Source: Ornithinibacillus caprae (GTDB lineage: Bacteria > Bacillota > Bacilli > Bacillales > Amphibacillaceae). From it: a DNA stretch of 64,000 bases. Location: the NCBI RefSeq assembly GCF_009728145.1, contig NZ_WOCA01000004.1, forward strand, positions 124,001-188,000, in the 5' to 3' direction. This document shows, piece by piece, positions 1 to 9,567 of the stretch. The translations under genes were made by a program, and so were the position numbers. Within the stretch, counting starts at the first letter, position 1, and every line of letters begins with the position of its first letter. The notes under the pieces are model-generated. The model was not told the origin of the DNA. It saw only the letters and a list, made by a program, of their open reading frames with translations, and made no database searches.

Positions 1-530
1 TGATGATTTCAGAGGATAAAAGGAGTATGGAGTATACGAACCCTCAAGAAACTAGTTATGACATCATAAGTCCAATAGAATTGCTTGATAATAGTATTAC
101 TAATATTAATGAATATAAAGGCTGGATTAATAATTATCGGTTGCAATCAATTAATACGGCAGAAAATATTATTCGATATCAAATGTATGTGGATGCTTAT
201 CCAGTCTTTGATCATAACAGCGTGCTAAATATTATTGAACAGCAATGGCGTAATAATGGGCTTTATCAATATAGTAGTCCATTAATTTCTCTTAATAATT
301 CATACCCGTCTCTAGAAGAAGTTACGCTGCCTTCAGGTAGAGAGATTAGTCATGCAATAAAAAGCAACGATAAATACAATTTAGATGATATAAGAGATAT
401 ACAAATCGGTTACCGTATCTATGTTACAGAGAAAACGATCGTAAAATTAGAACCCGCTTGGTTCATAGATATTAATGGGCGCTGGGAAGAAGTTAGTATA
501 GACGATACACACAGTAAAGGGGTGAGCTGA
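1..530 (+). CDS. yycH: YycH, WalK regulatory protein (C-terminal part, cut by window edge)
   Basis: This is the C-terminal part of a gene that begins before the window; about 175 residues are visible out of the roughly 450 usual for YycH. YycH is an extracytoplasmic, membrane-anchored protein that with YycI controls the WalK histidine kinase of cell-wall homeostasis. The identification rests mainly on context: it sits 2 bases before a yycI-like gene, which overlaps walJ, the conserved order of the Bacillus wal operon. The visible part has no membrane segment, as expected for the external domain. The ATG at position 3 is probably internal. Confidence 0.8.
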   Translation, partial: MISEDKRSMEYTNPQETSYDIISPIELLDNSITNINEYKGWINNYRLQSINTAENIIRYQMYVDAYPVFDHNSVLNIIEQQWRNNGLYQYSSPLISLNNSYPSLEEVTLPSGREISHAIKSNDKYNLDDIRDIQIGYRIYVTEKTIVKLEPAWFIDINGRWEEVSIDDTHSKGVS

Positions 531-532
531 GG

Positions 533-1465
533 ATGCAATGGGGTCAAATAAAAACATTATTTATCCTCTGCTTTCTACTTCTAGATATCTATTTACTTTT
601 TCTATTTATTGAAAAGGAGAAAGTGGATAATTTATCGACTTTAGATTCACCTGAATTGTCCATTGAAGAGACACTTGAGTCAGAAAATATAACGATATCA
701 GATGATTTACCAGAAGACCAGCCAGATGAAGCATATTTATCTGTTAGACAAAAGCAATTTTCAGATGAAGAAACAGAAATGTTAATGGACTTAGACAATC
801 AAGTTAGTGAGATTATAAGTAGAAATTTTATCGTTTCACAATTTGAAGATCCAATACCAATCCCTGAAGATTCTACAAATGAAGAAGTAAGTCAAATTGT
901 ACAGAGTAACGTTTTATTCGCTGGAGAATATGCGTTTGAAAGCTGGAACAAAGAATTGAATATAATAACTTTCTTTCAAAAGAAAAATGACCGAACCATT
1001 TATTTTAATCAAAATGGGTTACTTCTAGTCTATTTGAATGATGATAATGAAATGATTGCTTATTCACAGTCATTGTTGGATGAGCAAGAATCTAATAATG
1101 AAAAAAGATCCCTTATTGAACCTCTTTACGCAATAGGAGCATTATATAATGATAATCTATTATATCCAGGTGAAGAGGTAACAGAAGTAGAAATCGGCTA
1201 TCATACAATGTTGCCGCTAGATAATGGAATTCAAGTATTTGTTCCAACATGGAAGGTTACGGTTAATGAAAATCGAAATCATTATGTAAATGCATCGGAA
1301 AGTATTATATTCTCCAATAACGAAGATGAGTTCATTGAAGAAGCGATTAATAGAAGTTTAGAAAAAGTCCGGACAATAGAAGGTAAGACAGAGTTAAAAG
1401 AGAGTATGGTACGTATACTCCTCGAAAAGTATGAAGAGATAAATAATCGGAGTGAAGAGGAATGA
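533..1465 (+). CDS. yycI: YycI, membrane-anchored regulator of WalK
   Basis: The 310-residue protein begins with a short cytoplasmic stretch ([10 protein letters not shown]) and one membrane helix at about residues 8-27, followed by a large acidic extracytoplasmic domain. This is the architecture of YycI, which forms a complex with YycH and WalK outside the membrane. The start follows an AGCTGAGG ribosome site and the yycH stop at 2 bases spacing. Its own stop overlaps the walJ start (ATGA), so the three genes are translated as one operon. It is slightly longer than the B. subtilis protein, with an acidic insertion near residues 40-70. Confidence 0.88.
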   Translation: MQWGQIKTLFILCFLLLDIYLLFLFIEKEKVDNLSTLDSPELSIEETLESENITISDDLPEDQPDEAYLSVRQKQFSDEETEMLMDLDNQVSEIISRNFIVSQFEDPIPIPEDSTNEEVSQIVQSNVLFAGEYAFESWNKELNIITFFQKKNDRTIYFNQNGLLLVYLNDDNEMIAYSQSLLDEQESNNEKRSLIEPLYAIGALYNDNLLYPGEEVTEVEIGYHTMLPLDNGIQVFVPTWKVTVNENRNHYVNASESIIFSNNEDEFIEEAINRSLEKVRTIEGKTELKESMVRILLEKYEEINNRSEEE

Positions 1466-2247
1466 CATTACGTTTTAGTGTATTAGCATCCGGGAGTTCA
1501 GGTAATGCTTTTTATATCGAATCGGAACAAGAAAGATTCCTAGTTGATGCAGGACTGAGTGGGAAACAGATGGATCGATTGTTTAGTGAGGTGAATGTCG
1601 ATCCATCTAACCTCTCAGGTATTTTAGTTACACATGAACATAGTGACCATATTAAAGGGTTAGGAATAGTTGCTAGAAAATATAACCTTCCTATATATGC
1701 AAATGAAAAAACATGGCAAGCAATGAATGGATCGCTAGGAAAGCTAACACTGGATCAAAAGTTTACGTTTGCAACAGAAGAAGTAAAAACGTTTGGAGAT
1801 ATAGATATTGAATCGTTTGGAGTTTCCCATGATGCAGCTGAACCAATGTTTTATGTGTTTCATCATAATGGGAAGAAGGTAGCTCTAGTGACTGACTTAG
1901 GGTATGTATCTGAACGGATTAAAAAGACGGTAGAAGATGCAGATGCCTATATTTTTGAGTCGAATTACGATGTAGAAATGCTACGAATGGGCAGATACCC
2001 TTGGAATGTCAAACGACGGATTTTAGGAGACTCTGGCCATGTTTCCAATGAGGATTGTGGCTTAGCATTAGCAGATGTCATTGGAAACCGTACGAAACGA
2101 ATTTACTTGGCACATTTAAGTAAAGATAATAATATGAAAGACCTTGCACGTATGTCAGTAGATCATGTTTTGCAAGAGCGTGGAATAAACCTGGACTTAT
2201 ACGATACAGATCCTAACAGACCAACTGCGATGTATGAAGTAAGTTAA
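1462..2247 (+). CDS. walJ: WalJ/YycJ metallo-beta-lactamase fold hydrolase
   Basis: The 261-residue protein is a metallo-beta-lactamase-fold hydrolase of the WalJ (YycJ) family. It shows the metal motif THEHSDH near residues 53-59, an N-terminal SGSSGNAF segment typical of the family, a later HDAAEP histidine and a C-terminal LAHLS motif. Family members are thought to be nucleases or phosphodiesterases that link cell-wall control with DNA replication or division. The start codon overlaps the yycI stop by four bases. A perfect 12-bp hairpin with a T-run follows and closes the operon. Confidence 0.93.
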   Translation: MTLRFSVLASGSSGNAFYIESEQERFLVDAGLSGKQMDRLFSEVNVDPSNLSGILVTHEHSDHIKGLGIVARKYNLPIYANEKTWQAMNGSLGKLTLDQKFTFATEEVKTFGDIDIESFGVSHDAAEPMFYVFHHNGKKVALVTDLGYVSERIKKTVEDADAYIFESNYDVEMLRMGRYPWNVKRRILGDSGHVSNEDCGLALADVIGNRTKRIYLAHLSKDNNMKDLARMSVDHVLQERGINLDLYDTDPNRPTAMYEVS

Positions 2248-2333
2248 TCTTTTTCAAAAATAAAAGCGAAGAATTCTAAGTTTAATATAGGGAAGTTAGC
2301 GGAATACTATCTCATATAGAAAGCATATGTAAT

Positions 2334-2363
2334 AAAGTACGTAATAGAAATTACGTACTTTTT
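2334..2363 (+). terminator. Intrinsic terminator of the yycHI-walJ operon
   Basis: A perfect 12-bp stem (AAAGTACGTAAT pairing with ATTACGTACTTT) encloses a four-base loop and runs into a T-stretch, 87 bases after walJ. Confidence 0.85.
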
Positions 2364-2378
2364 ACATAGTAAAAGGGG

Positions 2379-3602
2379 ATGGTTGAGATAGGCTATTATA
2401 ATAATCACTACCCTCCTAATCCACACCGTAATAAAGGAAATCGTTGGTTAGTACCATTATTATTAGGTGTAGTGATTGGGATTTTGCTAGTATCTGTCGC
2501 ACTTCCTGCTGTATTAGATTCTAATCTTGTATCCAACCAGCAAGGGAACCAAGTTGCAGATAATAGTAGTAATAATGGGGAGAGTAATCCTAGTTATATG
2601 TCTGTGGACATTACGACACAAATAACGGATATTGTTCAGCAAGTTGCTCCAACCGTAGTAGGAGTAACAAACATTCAAAGACAAAATAGTTTATGGCAAC
2701 AACAAGAAGGAACAGAAGCGACAGAAGCTGGGACGGGGTCTGGAGTCATATATAAACATGATGGGGAGCATGCATACATTGTTTCTAATTACCATGTGGT
2801 AGAAGGTGCAGACGAGCTTGAAATTGTATTATATGATGATACCCATGTGGAAGCGGAGCTGCTTGGCGGAGATTTGTTTTCTGACTTAGCTGTTTTACGT
2901 ATGGATGGGTCAGCAATCGACCAGACAATCGAAATGGGTACGTCAGCTACTATTAAAGTTGGAGAACCAGCAATTGCAATTGGAAATCCACTAGGTCATA
3001 TGTTTGCTGGTTCTGTGACACAAGGGATTATCAGTGGAACCCAGCGAACGATTCCCCAGGACTTTGATTACGATGGGCGAGCTGATTGGCAAGCTGAAGT
3101 CATTCAAACAGATGCAGCCATAAATCCAGGCAATAGTGGTGGCGCATTAATTAATATGGAAGGACAACTAATTGGAATTAATTCCATGAAAATTAATCAA
3201 GAAGCAGTAGAAGGGATTGGTTTTTCCATTCCAATTGATGTTGCCCGACCAATTATTGATGAGCTTGAAAAAGATGGAAGTGTCACTCGTCCGTTTATCG
3301 GTGTAGAAATTTATTCCTTAGACGAAGTACCACAAGCCGAGTGGAAAGAGACATTGAATCTACCCAGTGAAGTAGAGGGTGGGGTTTATGTTTGGAGTAT
3401 TGATCCTGTATCACCAGCTGATCAAGCAGGTTTAGAACGATTAGATGTGATCACCCATTTAGATGATGTTGCGGTTTTAAATATGATTGACTTAAGAAAA
3501 ATCCTTTATCAAGAAAAAGAAGTTGGCGATGAAGTGAAAATTACGTATTATCGTGATGGAGAAAAACAAGAAACAACACTGAAATTAGGAGTTCAACGAT
3601 AA
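2379..3602 (+). CDS. HtrA-family membrane-anchored serine protease (YyxA/HtrC type)
   Basis: The 407-residue protein has a short cytoplasmic tail, one membrane helix at about residues 24-44, a trypsin-like domain and a C-terminal PDZ domain (about 300-407). The catalytic triad is readable: His in SNYHVVEG, Asp in DLAVLRMDG and Ser in NPGNSGGALIN. HtrA proteases degrade misfolded secreted proteins outside the membrane. The position after walJ and before rlmH matches YyxA of B. subtilis. The start is uncertain: AAAAGGGG directly abuts the ATG at 2379, whereas the in-frame ATA at 2388, which would give an N-terminus of MGYYNNHY, lies 9 bases from the ribosome site. Confidence 0.92.
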   Translation: MVEIGYYNNHYPPNPHRNKGNRWLVPLLLGVVIGILLVSVALPAVLDSNLVSNQQGNQVADNSSNNGESNPSYMSVDITTQITDIVQQVAPTVVGVTNIQRQNSLWQQQEGTEATEAGTGSGVIYKHDGEHAYIVSNYHVVEGADELEIVLYDDTHVEAELLGGDLFSDLAVLRMDGSAIDQTIEMGTSATIKVGEPAIAIGNPLGHMFAGSVTQGIISGTQRTIPQDFDYDGRADWQAEVIQTDAAINPGNSGGALINMEGQLIGINSMKINQEAVEGIGFSIPIDVARPIIDELEKDGSVTRPFIGVEIYSLDEVPQAEWKETLNLPSEVEGGVYVWSIDPVSPADQAGLERLDVITHLDDVAVLNMIDLRKILYQEKEVGDEVKITYYRDGEKQETTLKLGVQR

Positions 3603-3607
3603 TAGCA

Positions 3608-3642
3608 AAAGGCTATCTCTGTGGATGGAGATAGCCTTTTTG
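3608..3642 (+). terminator. Intrinsic terminator after the HtrA gene
   Basis: A strong stem (AAAAGGCTATCTC pairing with GAGATAGCCTTTT) directly follows the protease stop codon. Confidence 0.85.
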
Positions 3643-3660
3643 GTGCATTTGGAGGTAGAT

Positions 3661-3794
3661 TTATCCACAATTTTAGAAAGTTATTCACAATATGTGAATA
3701 AAAAAGAATTAAAAACTATATTTTGTGGCGTATATTTGTTCGGACACAAAATAAATACGAACATTTGTGCATATGTGGATAATATTGTGGATAA
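3661..3794. promoter_or_regulatory. Cluster of DnaA-box-like 9-mers
   Basis: Three perfect DnaA boxes are visible: TTATCCACA at 3661-3669 and its reverse complement TGTGGATAA at 3774-3782 and 3786-3794. Two one-mismatch boxes are TTATTCACA at 3681-3689 and TGTGAATAA at 3693-3701. The cluster fills the AT-rich gap between the HtrA terminator and the doxX gene end. B. subtilis is known to carry DnaA-box clusters outside oriC that titrate DnaA. A role in titration here is inferred. Confidence 0.7.
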
Positions 3795-3835
3795 GGAATG
3801 AAAAAAGAATTTTTTTACCGTTAGCTATGCACAGC

Positions 3836-4201
3836 TCAAAATGTCTTTCCACGAATATTTTTCCATATGACAAGCAATAAGATTAACATTACAATATCCA
3901 ACCGAGCATTAAAAGCAAAGGCTAGAATCCCTTGGTTGATTAGGATTGGTAGTTTAGTTAAAAAGAGCGCACCACATATAATAACCGTTAAAGTAATAGC
4001 CGCTTGCTTAACATACATGCCACCAATCAGAAGTGTTCCACATGCAATTTCTACAATGGCAACGAAAAATAAGGTTGTTTCTGGAAAGGGTAATCCCAAG
4101 TCATAGAATGTTGCTTTAAAGTCTGGAATAAGCAACTTCATTACCCCTGAAGTAATAAATACATAACCAACCGCATAACAAATCCACCTAGACATGTTCA
4201 T
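3836..4201 (-). CDS. DoxX-family small membrane protein
   Basis: The 121-residue protein has four predicted membrane helices and the DoxX-like pattern: GYVFITSGVMKL near the start, an IVEIACG segment in the second or third helix and a short basic C-terminus. DoxX proteins are small integral membrane proteins whose reaction is poorly defined; some take part in thiol or redox balance. It is transcribed alone, against the HtrA gene. No clear ribosome site precedes the ATG at 4201, and an alternative start is two codons inside at 4195. Confidence 0.75.
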   Translation of the reverse strand: MNMSRWICYAVGYVFITSGVMKLLIPDFKATFYDLGLPFPETTLFFVAIVEIACGTLLIGGMYVKQAAITLTVIICGALFLTKLPILINQGILAFAFNARLDIVMLILLLVIWKNIRGKTF

Positions 4202-4387
4202 CGAAAATGGAATAAAAATCGCCCCCTATAAAGTAAGAATGAGTTCTATAAATCTTATGCTTTAAATAGGACAATCTTGCCAAGCCATGTAAAGAAACTT
4301 ATAATTTTCTTTATAGTTTGCAAAGATGTATAGTATATAAGGGTGTATATATAATAATTGATTTGTTACATAAAGGAAGTGCAGGAC

Positions 4388-6103
4388 ATGTTAAAACGTT
4401 TTTTCTCCTATTACAAACCACATAAGCGGCTATTTATCATCGATTTTACGTGTGCCGTTTTTGTTGCAATCCTAGAGCTAGTTTTTCCAATCGCTGTTCA
4501 ACGGTTTGTGGATGATTTACTTCCAGCGGGTGATTGGAATCTAATCATTTCCGTAAGTGTATTACTACTATTTGTTTATTTACTCAGTACCTTTTTACAA
4601 TATATTGTTACGTACTGGGGACATAAGCTTGGTGTGAATATAGAAACAGATATGCGACAAGATTTATTTAATCATGTACAAAAACAATCCTTTCGCTTTT
4701 TTGATAATACGAAAACAGGTCATGTCATGAGTCGTATTACTAATGACTTATTTGATATTGGTGAATTAGCTCACCATGGGCCAGAGGACTTTTTTATTGC
4801 CATCATGACATTCGTTGGCGCGTTTTTCTTTATGTTTAATATTAATTTTCATTTGGCAGTGACATTGCTAATTATTGTACCGATCTTAATATGGTTAATT
4901 GCCTACAGTAATATTAAGATGAACAAAGCATGGAAGTCGATGTATGAAGAAATTGCTGAAGTAAATGCACGGGTGGAAGATGCTGTTTCAGGTGTACGGG
5001 TAGTGCAGTCATTCACCAATGAAGATTATGAAATGAAACGTTTTACAAAAGATAATTATAATTTCCGTAAAGCAAAGATTGCAGCCTACCGAGTAATGGC
5101 ATTTGTCCATTCCAATATTTATATGATGATGAGATTAATGGTGCTTATTGTACTGGTCGTTGGTTCGTGGTTAGTATTTGATGGTCAGTTATCCATGGGT
5201 GAACTCGTGCTATTTGTATTGTTTACCAATGTATTAACAAGTCCAATTCAAAAGATCAGTGCATTGTTAGAGTTGTATCCGAAGGGAATGGCAGGATTTA
5301 AACGCTTTACAGAGATTTTGGATGTCTCTCCAGATGTGGTAGACCGAAAAAATGCCAAGCATGTAAAAGGGTTAAAAGGCTTTATATCCTTCCATAAAGT
5401 TACGTTTGGCTATGAAAAAACACAAGGACCTATTCTAAAGGCAATGAGTTTTAATATCAATGCTGGAGAAACTGTTGCTTTAGTTGGACCATCAGGTGCT
5501 GGAAAGACTACAATATCCGCACTAATTCCAAGGTTTTATGATGTAGACAGTGGCGAGATAACGATTGATGGAATGGATATACGTGACATGACGAAGAAGT
5601 CGTTGCGAGAGCATATCGGTATTGTGCAACAGGATGTTTTTCTATTTACAGGAACACTCCGGGAGAATATTGCATATGGGAACCTAAATGCATCAGAAAG
5701 AGAGATCCGAGAAGCGGCTCGTCGTGCCCATCTAGAAGAGTTTATCAATGAATTACCAGATGGATATGACACCCAAGTTGGTGAACGCGGATTGAAGTTG
5801 TCTGGAGGGCAAAAACAGCGTATTGCAATTGCTCGTATGTTTTTAAAAAATCCACCGATCTTAATTCTTGATGAAGCTACATCAGCATTAGATACCGAGA
5901 CGGAAACAATTATCCAACAAGCATTAACCGAACTTGCAAAGGATCGGACGACTATCGTAATTGCACATAGACTGGCAACAATTAAAAATGCGGATCGCAT
6001 CATGGTAGTTACCAAGAATGGAATTGAAGAAGAAGGAACCCATGATGATCTATTGAAACGTGATGGATTATTTGCACATTTACATGGTGTACAGATGCGG
6101 TAA
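4388..6103 (+). CDS. ABC exporter, fused permease and ATPase
   Basis: The 571-residue half-transporter has a six-helix exporter domain (about 1-300) followed by an ATPase domain (about 330-571). Walker A (VGPSGAGKTT), the signature LSGGQKQR, Walker B (ILILDEATSALD) and the switch histidine (IAHRLATI) are all intact. Such proteins work as dimers that export lipids, drugs or peptides; the substrate cannot be read from the sequence. The ATG at 4388 is chosen because AGGAAGTG lies 7 bases upstream, rather than the upstream in-frame ATG at 4358. It is a single-gene unit with its own terminator. Confidence 0.9.
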   Translation: MLKRFFSYYKPHKRLFIIDFTCAVFVAILELVFPIAVQRFVDDLLPAGDWNLIISVSVLLLFVYLLSTFLQYIVTYWGHKLGVNIETDMRQDLFNHVQKQSFRFFDNTKTGHVMSRITNDLFDIGELAHHGPEDFFIAIMTFVGAFFFMFNINFHLAVTLLIIVPILIWLIAYSNIKMNKAWKSMYEEIAEVNARVEDAVSGVRVVQSFTNEDYEMKRFTKDNYNFRKAKIAAYRVMAFVHSNIYMMMRLMVLIVLVVGSWLVFDGQLSMGELVLFVLFTNVLTSPIQKISALLELYPKGMAGFKRFTEILDVSPDVVDRKNAKHVKGLKGFISFHKVTFGYEKTQGPILKAMSFNINAGETVALVGPSGAGKTTISALIPRFYDVDSGEITIDGMDIRDMTKKSLREHIGIVQQDVFLFTGTLRENIAYGNLNASEREIREAARRAHLEEFINELPDGYDTQVGERGLKLSGGQKQRIAIARMFLKNPPILILDEATSALDTETETIIQQALTELAKDRTTIVIAHRLATIKNADRIMVVTKNGIEEEGTHDDLLKRDGLFAHLHGVQMR

Positions 6104-6111
6104 GGATGAAC

Positions 6112-6150
6112 AGGCTGTGTTGCTACTTTAGTAACACAGCCTTTATTTTT
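6112..6150 (+). terminator. Intrinsic terminator after the ABC exporter gene
   Basis: The stem AGGCTGTGTT...AACACAGCCT closes a short loop and runs into a T-rich stretch shortly after the exporter stop codon. Confidence 0.8.
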
Positions 6151-6231
6151 TAATAGATAAGAAAGCTATTTTAAATAGATACATGATAATTTAAGTATCT
6201 GTCCTTAAAGGCTTGGCATACGCAAAATCTA

Positions 6232-6696
6232 CTAAGATGAAAACAATCCCCGACCAATTAAATTTGCCGATACCGGATTTAAACCTAATTCTCTCGCCCA
6301 AATAGAAAGCTGACCGATATGATGTATTTCATGGGCAATAACATGTTGTAGAACTTCTTCTTTAGTAAATGTATCATCAATCCAAGCTGCTTTAACTGAA
6401 TGATCTTGTTCGAATGGGTGATTGTTGAAAAATTCCTTGATATCTTCTCGATACTTATGTGAAAGTGACACAACATCTTCTAAGGTGGTAAAGTCATTAA
6501 AGTCATGCAATATGTCATCTTTTCCTTGAATCGCCTGGATCCAGCTGTGCTCCACATCAACAATATGAAGTAACGTATGTAAGATACTACCAATTCCACC
6601 TACTCGTTGCTTGAGTAGCTCCGATTGATCCAGCTGCTGACACCATTCAAACCACTGATCCCTTACTTGCCAATTATAAAGAAAAAAGGTATACAA
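6232..6696 (-). CDS. DinB-family protein
   Basis: The 154-residue protein has the DinB four-helix pattern with three spaced histidines that bind a metal: LLHIVDVEHSW in the first half and AHEIHHIGQLS in the second. Members of the family include thiol-transferases and proteins of unknown role. The start is a TTG at 6696 behind a GAGGAGG ribosome site. It is monocistronic and not linked functionally to its neighbours by sequence. Confidence 0.85.
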   Translation of the reverse strand: MYTFFLYNWQVRDQWFEWCQQLDQSELLKQRVGGIGSILHTLLHIVDVEHSWIQAIQGKDDILHDFNDFTTLEDVVSLSHKYREDIKEFFNNHPFEQDHSVKAAWIDDTFTKEEVLQHVIAHEIHHIGQLSIWARELGLNPVSANLIGRGLFSS

Positions 6697-6871
6697 GTTT
6701 ATTCCTCCTCACATAATACTTCTCATATCCATAATAGAACAAATGTTCCTTATAATCAATGCTAAACGGAGGATTTTTTTGAATATATTAAAAAATCAGC
6801 GCTTGGTAAAGTAAATAATGGTAGTAGGCACATCAGTGCGGGATCTTGGGACATCTGCTGATCAACAAGAT

Positions 6872-7693
6872 TTACGCACTTTTTTTCGTATTTCCTAATG
6901 AAATAGGACGCTTTTGTTTTGTTACAATGTGTAAAACGAAACCAGTTAATATAAAACCACTTAAGAAATTTCCAACAGTGACAGGTATTTGATTCCATAG
7001 CCACCAGTCTCCAAAGCTAATATCTGCCCCGATCATCATTGCAGTTGGTATAACAAACATATTTACGACAGCATGCTCAAATCCTTGTGCAAAAAAGATA
7101 AAAACAGGAATCCACATGGCAGCAATTTTCCCTATAGTAGATTGGGAAGTAAAGGCCATTACAGCACCTAGGGTAACCATCCAATTACAAAGCAATGCCT
7201 TGATAAATAATACGATCATTCCGTCTGACCCATATCCTTTATACTCAATCGTTTTGCTTTCAGCCACAGCTATAATTTTATCAATCATTAATGATTCCTC
7301 TACATGCCCAAATTTCGTAATGTAAATCGAAAACAATACACCATAAAAAATACTTCCAATTAAATTTCCTATAAATGCCCAGGAAAAGTTTCGAAGGATG
7401 AGAGGAGTAGTAGTTTTACCTCGTAACCTTGCAATTGGTAGCATGGCAAAAGAACCAGTTACTAATTCCAGGTTAAGTAAGAGAATGAGAACAAATCCTG
7501 TAGGAAATATAAGTGCTCCAATAATATCTAATCCTGTTTGTGTAGAAGCAGTAAAAGCAAGTGTTGTTGCATACCCAAGAAAGGCACCAGATAATGCTCC
7601 TTTAAGTAAGATGTGACTAACTGGTAGTTTAGCCTTTTTTCTACCGGCAATCGCAATAGACTCAACTACCTCATGTGGCTTTACATAGTCCAA
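6872..7693 (-). CDS. Formate/nitrite transporter (FNT) family channel
   Basis: The 273-residue membrane protein fits the FNT family, pentameric channels for formate, nitrite or hydrosulfide. It begins with the cytoplasmic motif KPHEVVESIAIAGRKKA, has six hydrophobic segments, and shows the family loop signatures LLNLELVTGSF and GFEHAVVNMFVIP. Which anion is carried cannot be told. An in-frame ATG at 7693 is preceded by a GGAGTTG ribosome site. No metabolic partner gene is adjacent. Confidence 0.9.
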   Translation of the reverse strand: MDYVKPHEVVESIAIAGRKKAKLPVSHILLKGALSGAFLGYATTLAFTASTQTGLDIIGALIFPTGFVLILLLNLELVTGSFAMLPIARLRGKTTTPLILRNFSWAFIGNLIGSIFYGVLFSIYITKFGHVEESLMIDKIIAVAESKTIEYKGYGSDGMIVLFIKALLCNWMVTLGAVMAFTSQSTIGKIAAMWIPVFIFFAQGFEHAVVNMFVIPTAMMIGADISFGDWWLWNQIPVTVGNFLSGFILTGFVLHIVTKQKRPISLGNTKKSA

Positions 7694-7970
7694 AAAAGAT
7701 CAACTCCTTCAATTAAACGTTTCCATTAGTTTACGTGAAGGAAGGATCCTAACCTATGATGACCATCACTTAATCAAAAAAAATAAAAGATAATTATGTC
7801 AACATTGTGTATGCCCCCTATTATCACCATGATAATGAAGAAAAGCACCCTTGTTAGATAACCCATAGATTCGACAAAATCCACGAAGGAAATGTCGATA
7901 TTTCCCGGGAAATGGAGTGAAAATAAAAAGAGCACCTTTTTATGGTTGCTCTTCAACTAAAATTATAAAC

Positions 7971-8960
7971 TTAATGATGTTCCAGGATCTCGTGCAAGTA
8001 TGGCAAGTGATCAGCTAGCCAAACCATTTCTTCTTTAAAGCGCTTTGGTGGCCCAGTTTTATACTCTAGTCTTGGATCAATCCACCACGTACTTTCCATA
8101 TACCATAATAACCTTAAGGCATTTGTTAAGTACATAGACGGAATTGGTTGATAATATCGATATCCCTCTATGAATGAAATGGCAACAGATGTATTCAAGT
8201 CATTTCCATCTAAAGCTCCTGATAGGACAGCTCTCCCAACATCAAGCTGAGGGTAATCGTATTTCATTCGGTCAAAATCTAAGATCGCAGAAACATCATT
8301 TCTATCAAATAAAACATTATCTACCCATAAATCACGATGAGCCCAACCTGTATCATGTAAATGAAGCTCATGAAGCGGAAGAGATCTGGTTGCGTTATAT
8401 TGTTTTTCAGCTAAAGATTGAAGCTCCAGATTTCCTATTGAATCGGCATCCTTACAAACAGATTCCCAATACGCTAAACGGTTGTTTATAGTTGGTGCTT
8501 GGAACTCAGGGTGCGTTTTTCGTACTAACCTGCCATCATTTAATAGCTTATGCATGAGTGCTGTTTCTTTTCCGAAATCATACATTTGCTGTTCGGTTAA
8601 TTTACCAGGTTTAACTAAAGATCCATCACAAAATTCCATCAAAATAAATCGTTCACCCTGATCAGATTCTAGAAATAACTGCTCCTGAAAGGATTGTATT
8701 TTGGGGCAACGAACCCCTTCGGCATGCAACTGATTTTGATAGGAAAAAACTTTGGAAAGCTCCTCTATAGAATATTTTTTTAATCGATTCCGATTATACT
8801 GCTTTAATAAGAAAACACCTTCATCAGTTATTACTTTCCATTTTAAATTTAGCCAACCTCTATGAATGGGTTCAATATCTATTAGTTGAAAGTTAAACAG
8901 TTTATTGCAGGCTAATAAAAGATCATCTAAAATAGCCTTTTCTAGTAATTGATTTGTCAT
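7971..8960 (-). CDS. Phosphotransferase of the aminoglycoside/CotS kinase superfamily
   Basis: The 329-residue protein belongs to the APH/CotS-like kinase superfamily. The catalytic loop reads AHRDLWVDNVLFD (HxDxxxxN), followed by the metal-binding ILDFDRMKYD. An N-terminal ATP-binding lobe includes a lysine in FLLKQYNRNR. In Bacillus such proteins include spore-coat kinases and small-molecule kinases; the substrate is unknown. It lies 9 bases after the histidine phosphatase gene on the same strand, in a probable four-gene operon with that gene, a deoxyribosyltransferase-like gene and a GNAT gene. Confidence 0.85.
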   Translation of the reverse strand: MTNQLLEKAILDDLLLACNKLFNFQLIDIEPIHRGWLNLKWKVITDEGVFLLKQYNRNRLKKYSIEELSKVFSYQNQLHAEGVRCPKIQSFQEQLFLESDQGERFILMEFCDGSLVKPGKLTEQQMYDFGKETALMHKLLNDGRLVRKTHPEFQAPTINNRLAYWESVCKDADSIGNLELQSLAEKQYNATRSLPLHELHLHDTGWAHRDLWVDNVLFDRNDVSAILDFDRMKYDYPQLDVGRAVLSGALDGNDLNTSVAISFIEGYRYYQPIPSMYLTNALRLLWYMESTWWIDPRLEYKTGPPKRFKEEMVWLADHLPYLHEILEHH

Positions 8961-8969
8961 GGAATATCC

Positions 8970-9548
8970 CTACACTTTTTTAGTAAGATGATCGATTTGA
9001 TTATAATTTTTAATGATCCACTTTTCCTCTTGGTAATGAATATTACTAATACATGTATTTAGGAGCTTGGTTTTACCAGAGCCAATTTCTCCGTTAGACA
9101 GTGTATGTAGGATCTGGTTGATAACCGCACCATGAGCTACGACTAATACACGTTTGCCTGGATACATGCTTGATACCCTGTTCACTGCTCCCATAACCCG
9201 TTGGTTAAAAGAATGCCGGTCCTCTTTGTTCGGATAGTTACCATCTGGAAATAAGCGTGTTCTTTCTTCAAACGTTAGGCCCTCTCCATCACCAAATGAA
9301 CGTTCAGCAAAGTCTTCCATCTCAATCATTGGTAACTCTAGATAGTTGTTCATTATTTCTGCGGTAAGCTTTGCTCGTTGTAATGGACTGGTAACCAGTA
9401 CATCATAATCATTTGGATTTAACGATTCACCGCAAAGCTCTGCTTGTTCCCTGCCTTTTTGATTCAGCGGAATATCTGTCTTTCCTTGCACTCTTCCTTC
9501 TGCATTCCAGTCTGTCTCCCCGTGTCTTACTAAACAGATTAATGTCAT
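8970..9548 (-). CDS. Histidine phosphatase family protein (phosphoglycerate mutase-like)
   Basis: The 192-residue protein has the phosphatase motif LVRHGETDWN at residues 6-15, where the histidine accepts the phosphate, and the second catalytic histidine in VVAHGAVINQ. The length matches small cofactor-independent phosphatases acting on sugar phosphates or nucleotide derivatives. It is followed by the kinase-like gene and preceded by the deoxyribosyltransferase-like gene at 19 bases. The substrate is not readable. Confidence 0.9.
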   Translation of the reverse strand: MTLICLVRHGETDWNAEGRVQGKTDIPLNQKGREQAELCGESLNPNDYDVLVTSPLQRAKLTAEIMNNYLELPMIEMEDFAERSFGDGEGLTFEERTRLFPDGNYPNKEDRHSFNQRVMGAVNRVSSMYPGKRVLVVAHGAVINQILHTLSNGEIGSGKTKLLNTCISNIHYQEEKWIIKNYNQIDHLTKKV

Positions 9549-9567
9549 ACACGTTCTCCCCCTATTA

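Noticed and set aside
5536-6015. A 159-codon frame opposite the ABC exporter ATPase domain
   Set aside because: It is a shadow of a strongly supported gene, with no ribosome site and atypical composition.
7774-7956. A 60-codon hydrophobic frame between the FNT and kinase genes
   Set aside because: No ribosome site, low-complexity C-terminus; the stretch is better read as AT-rich intergenic DNA with small hairpins.
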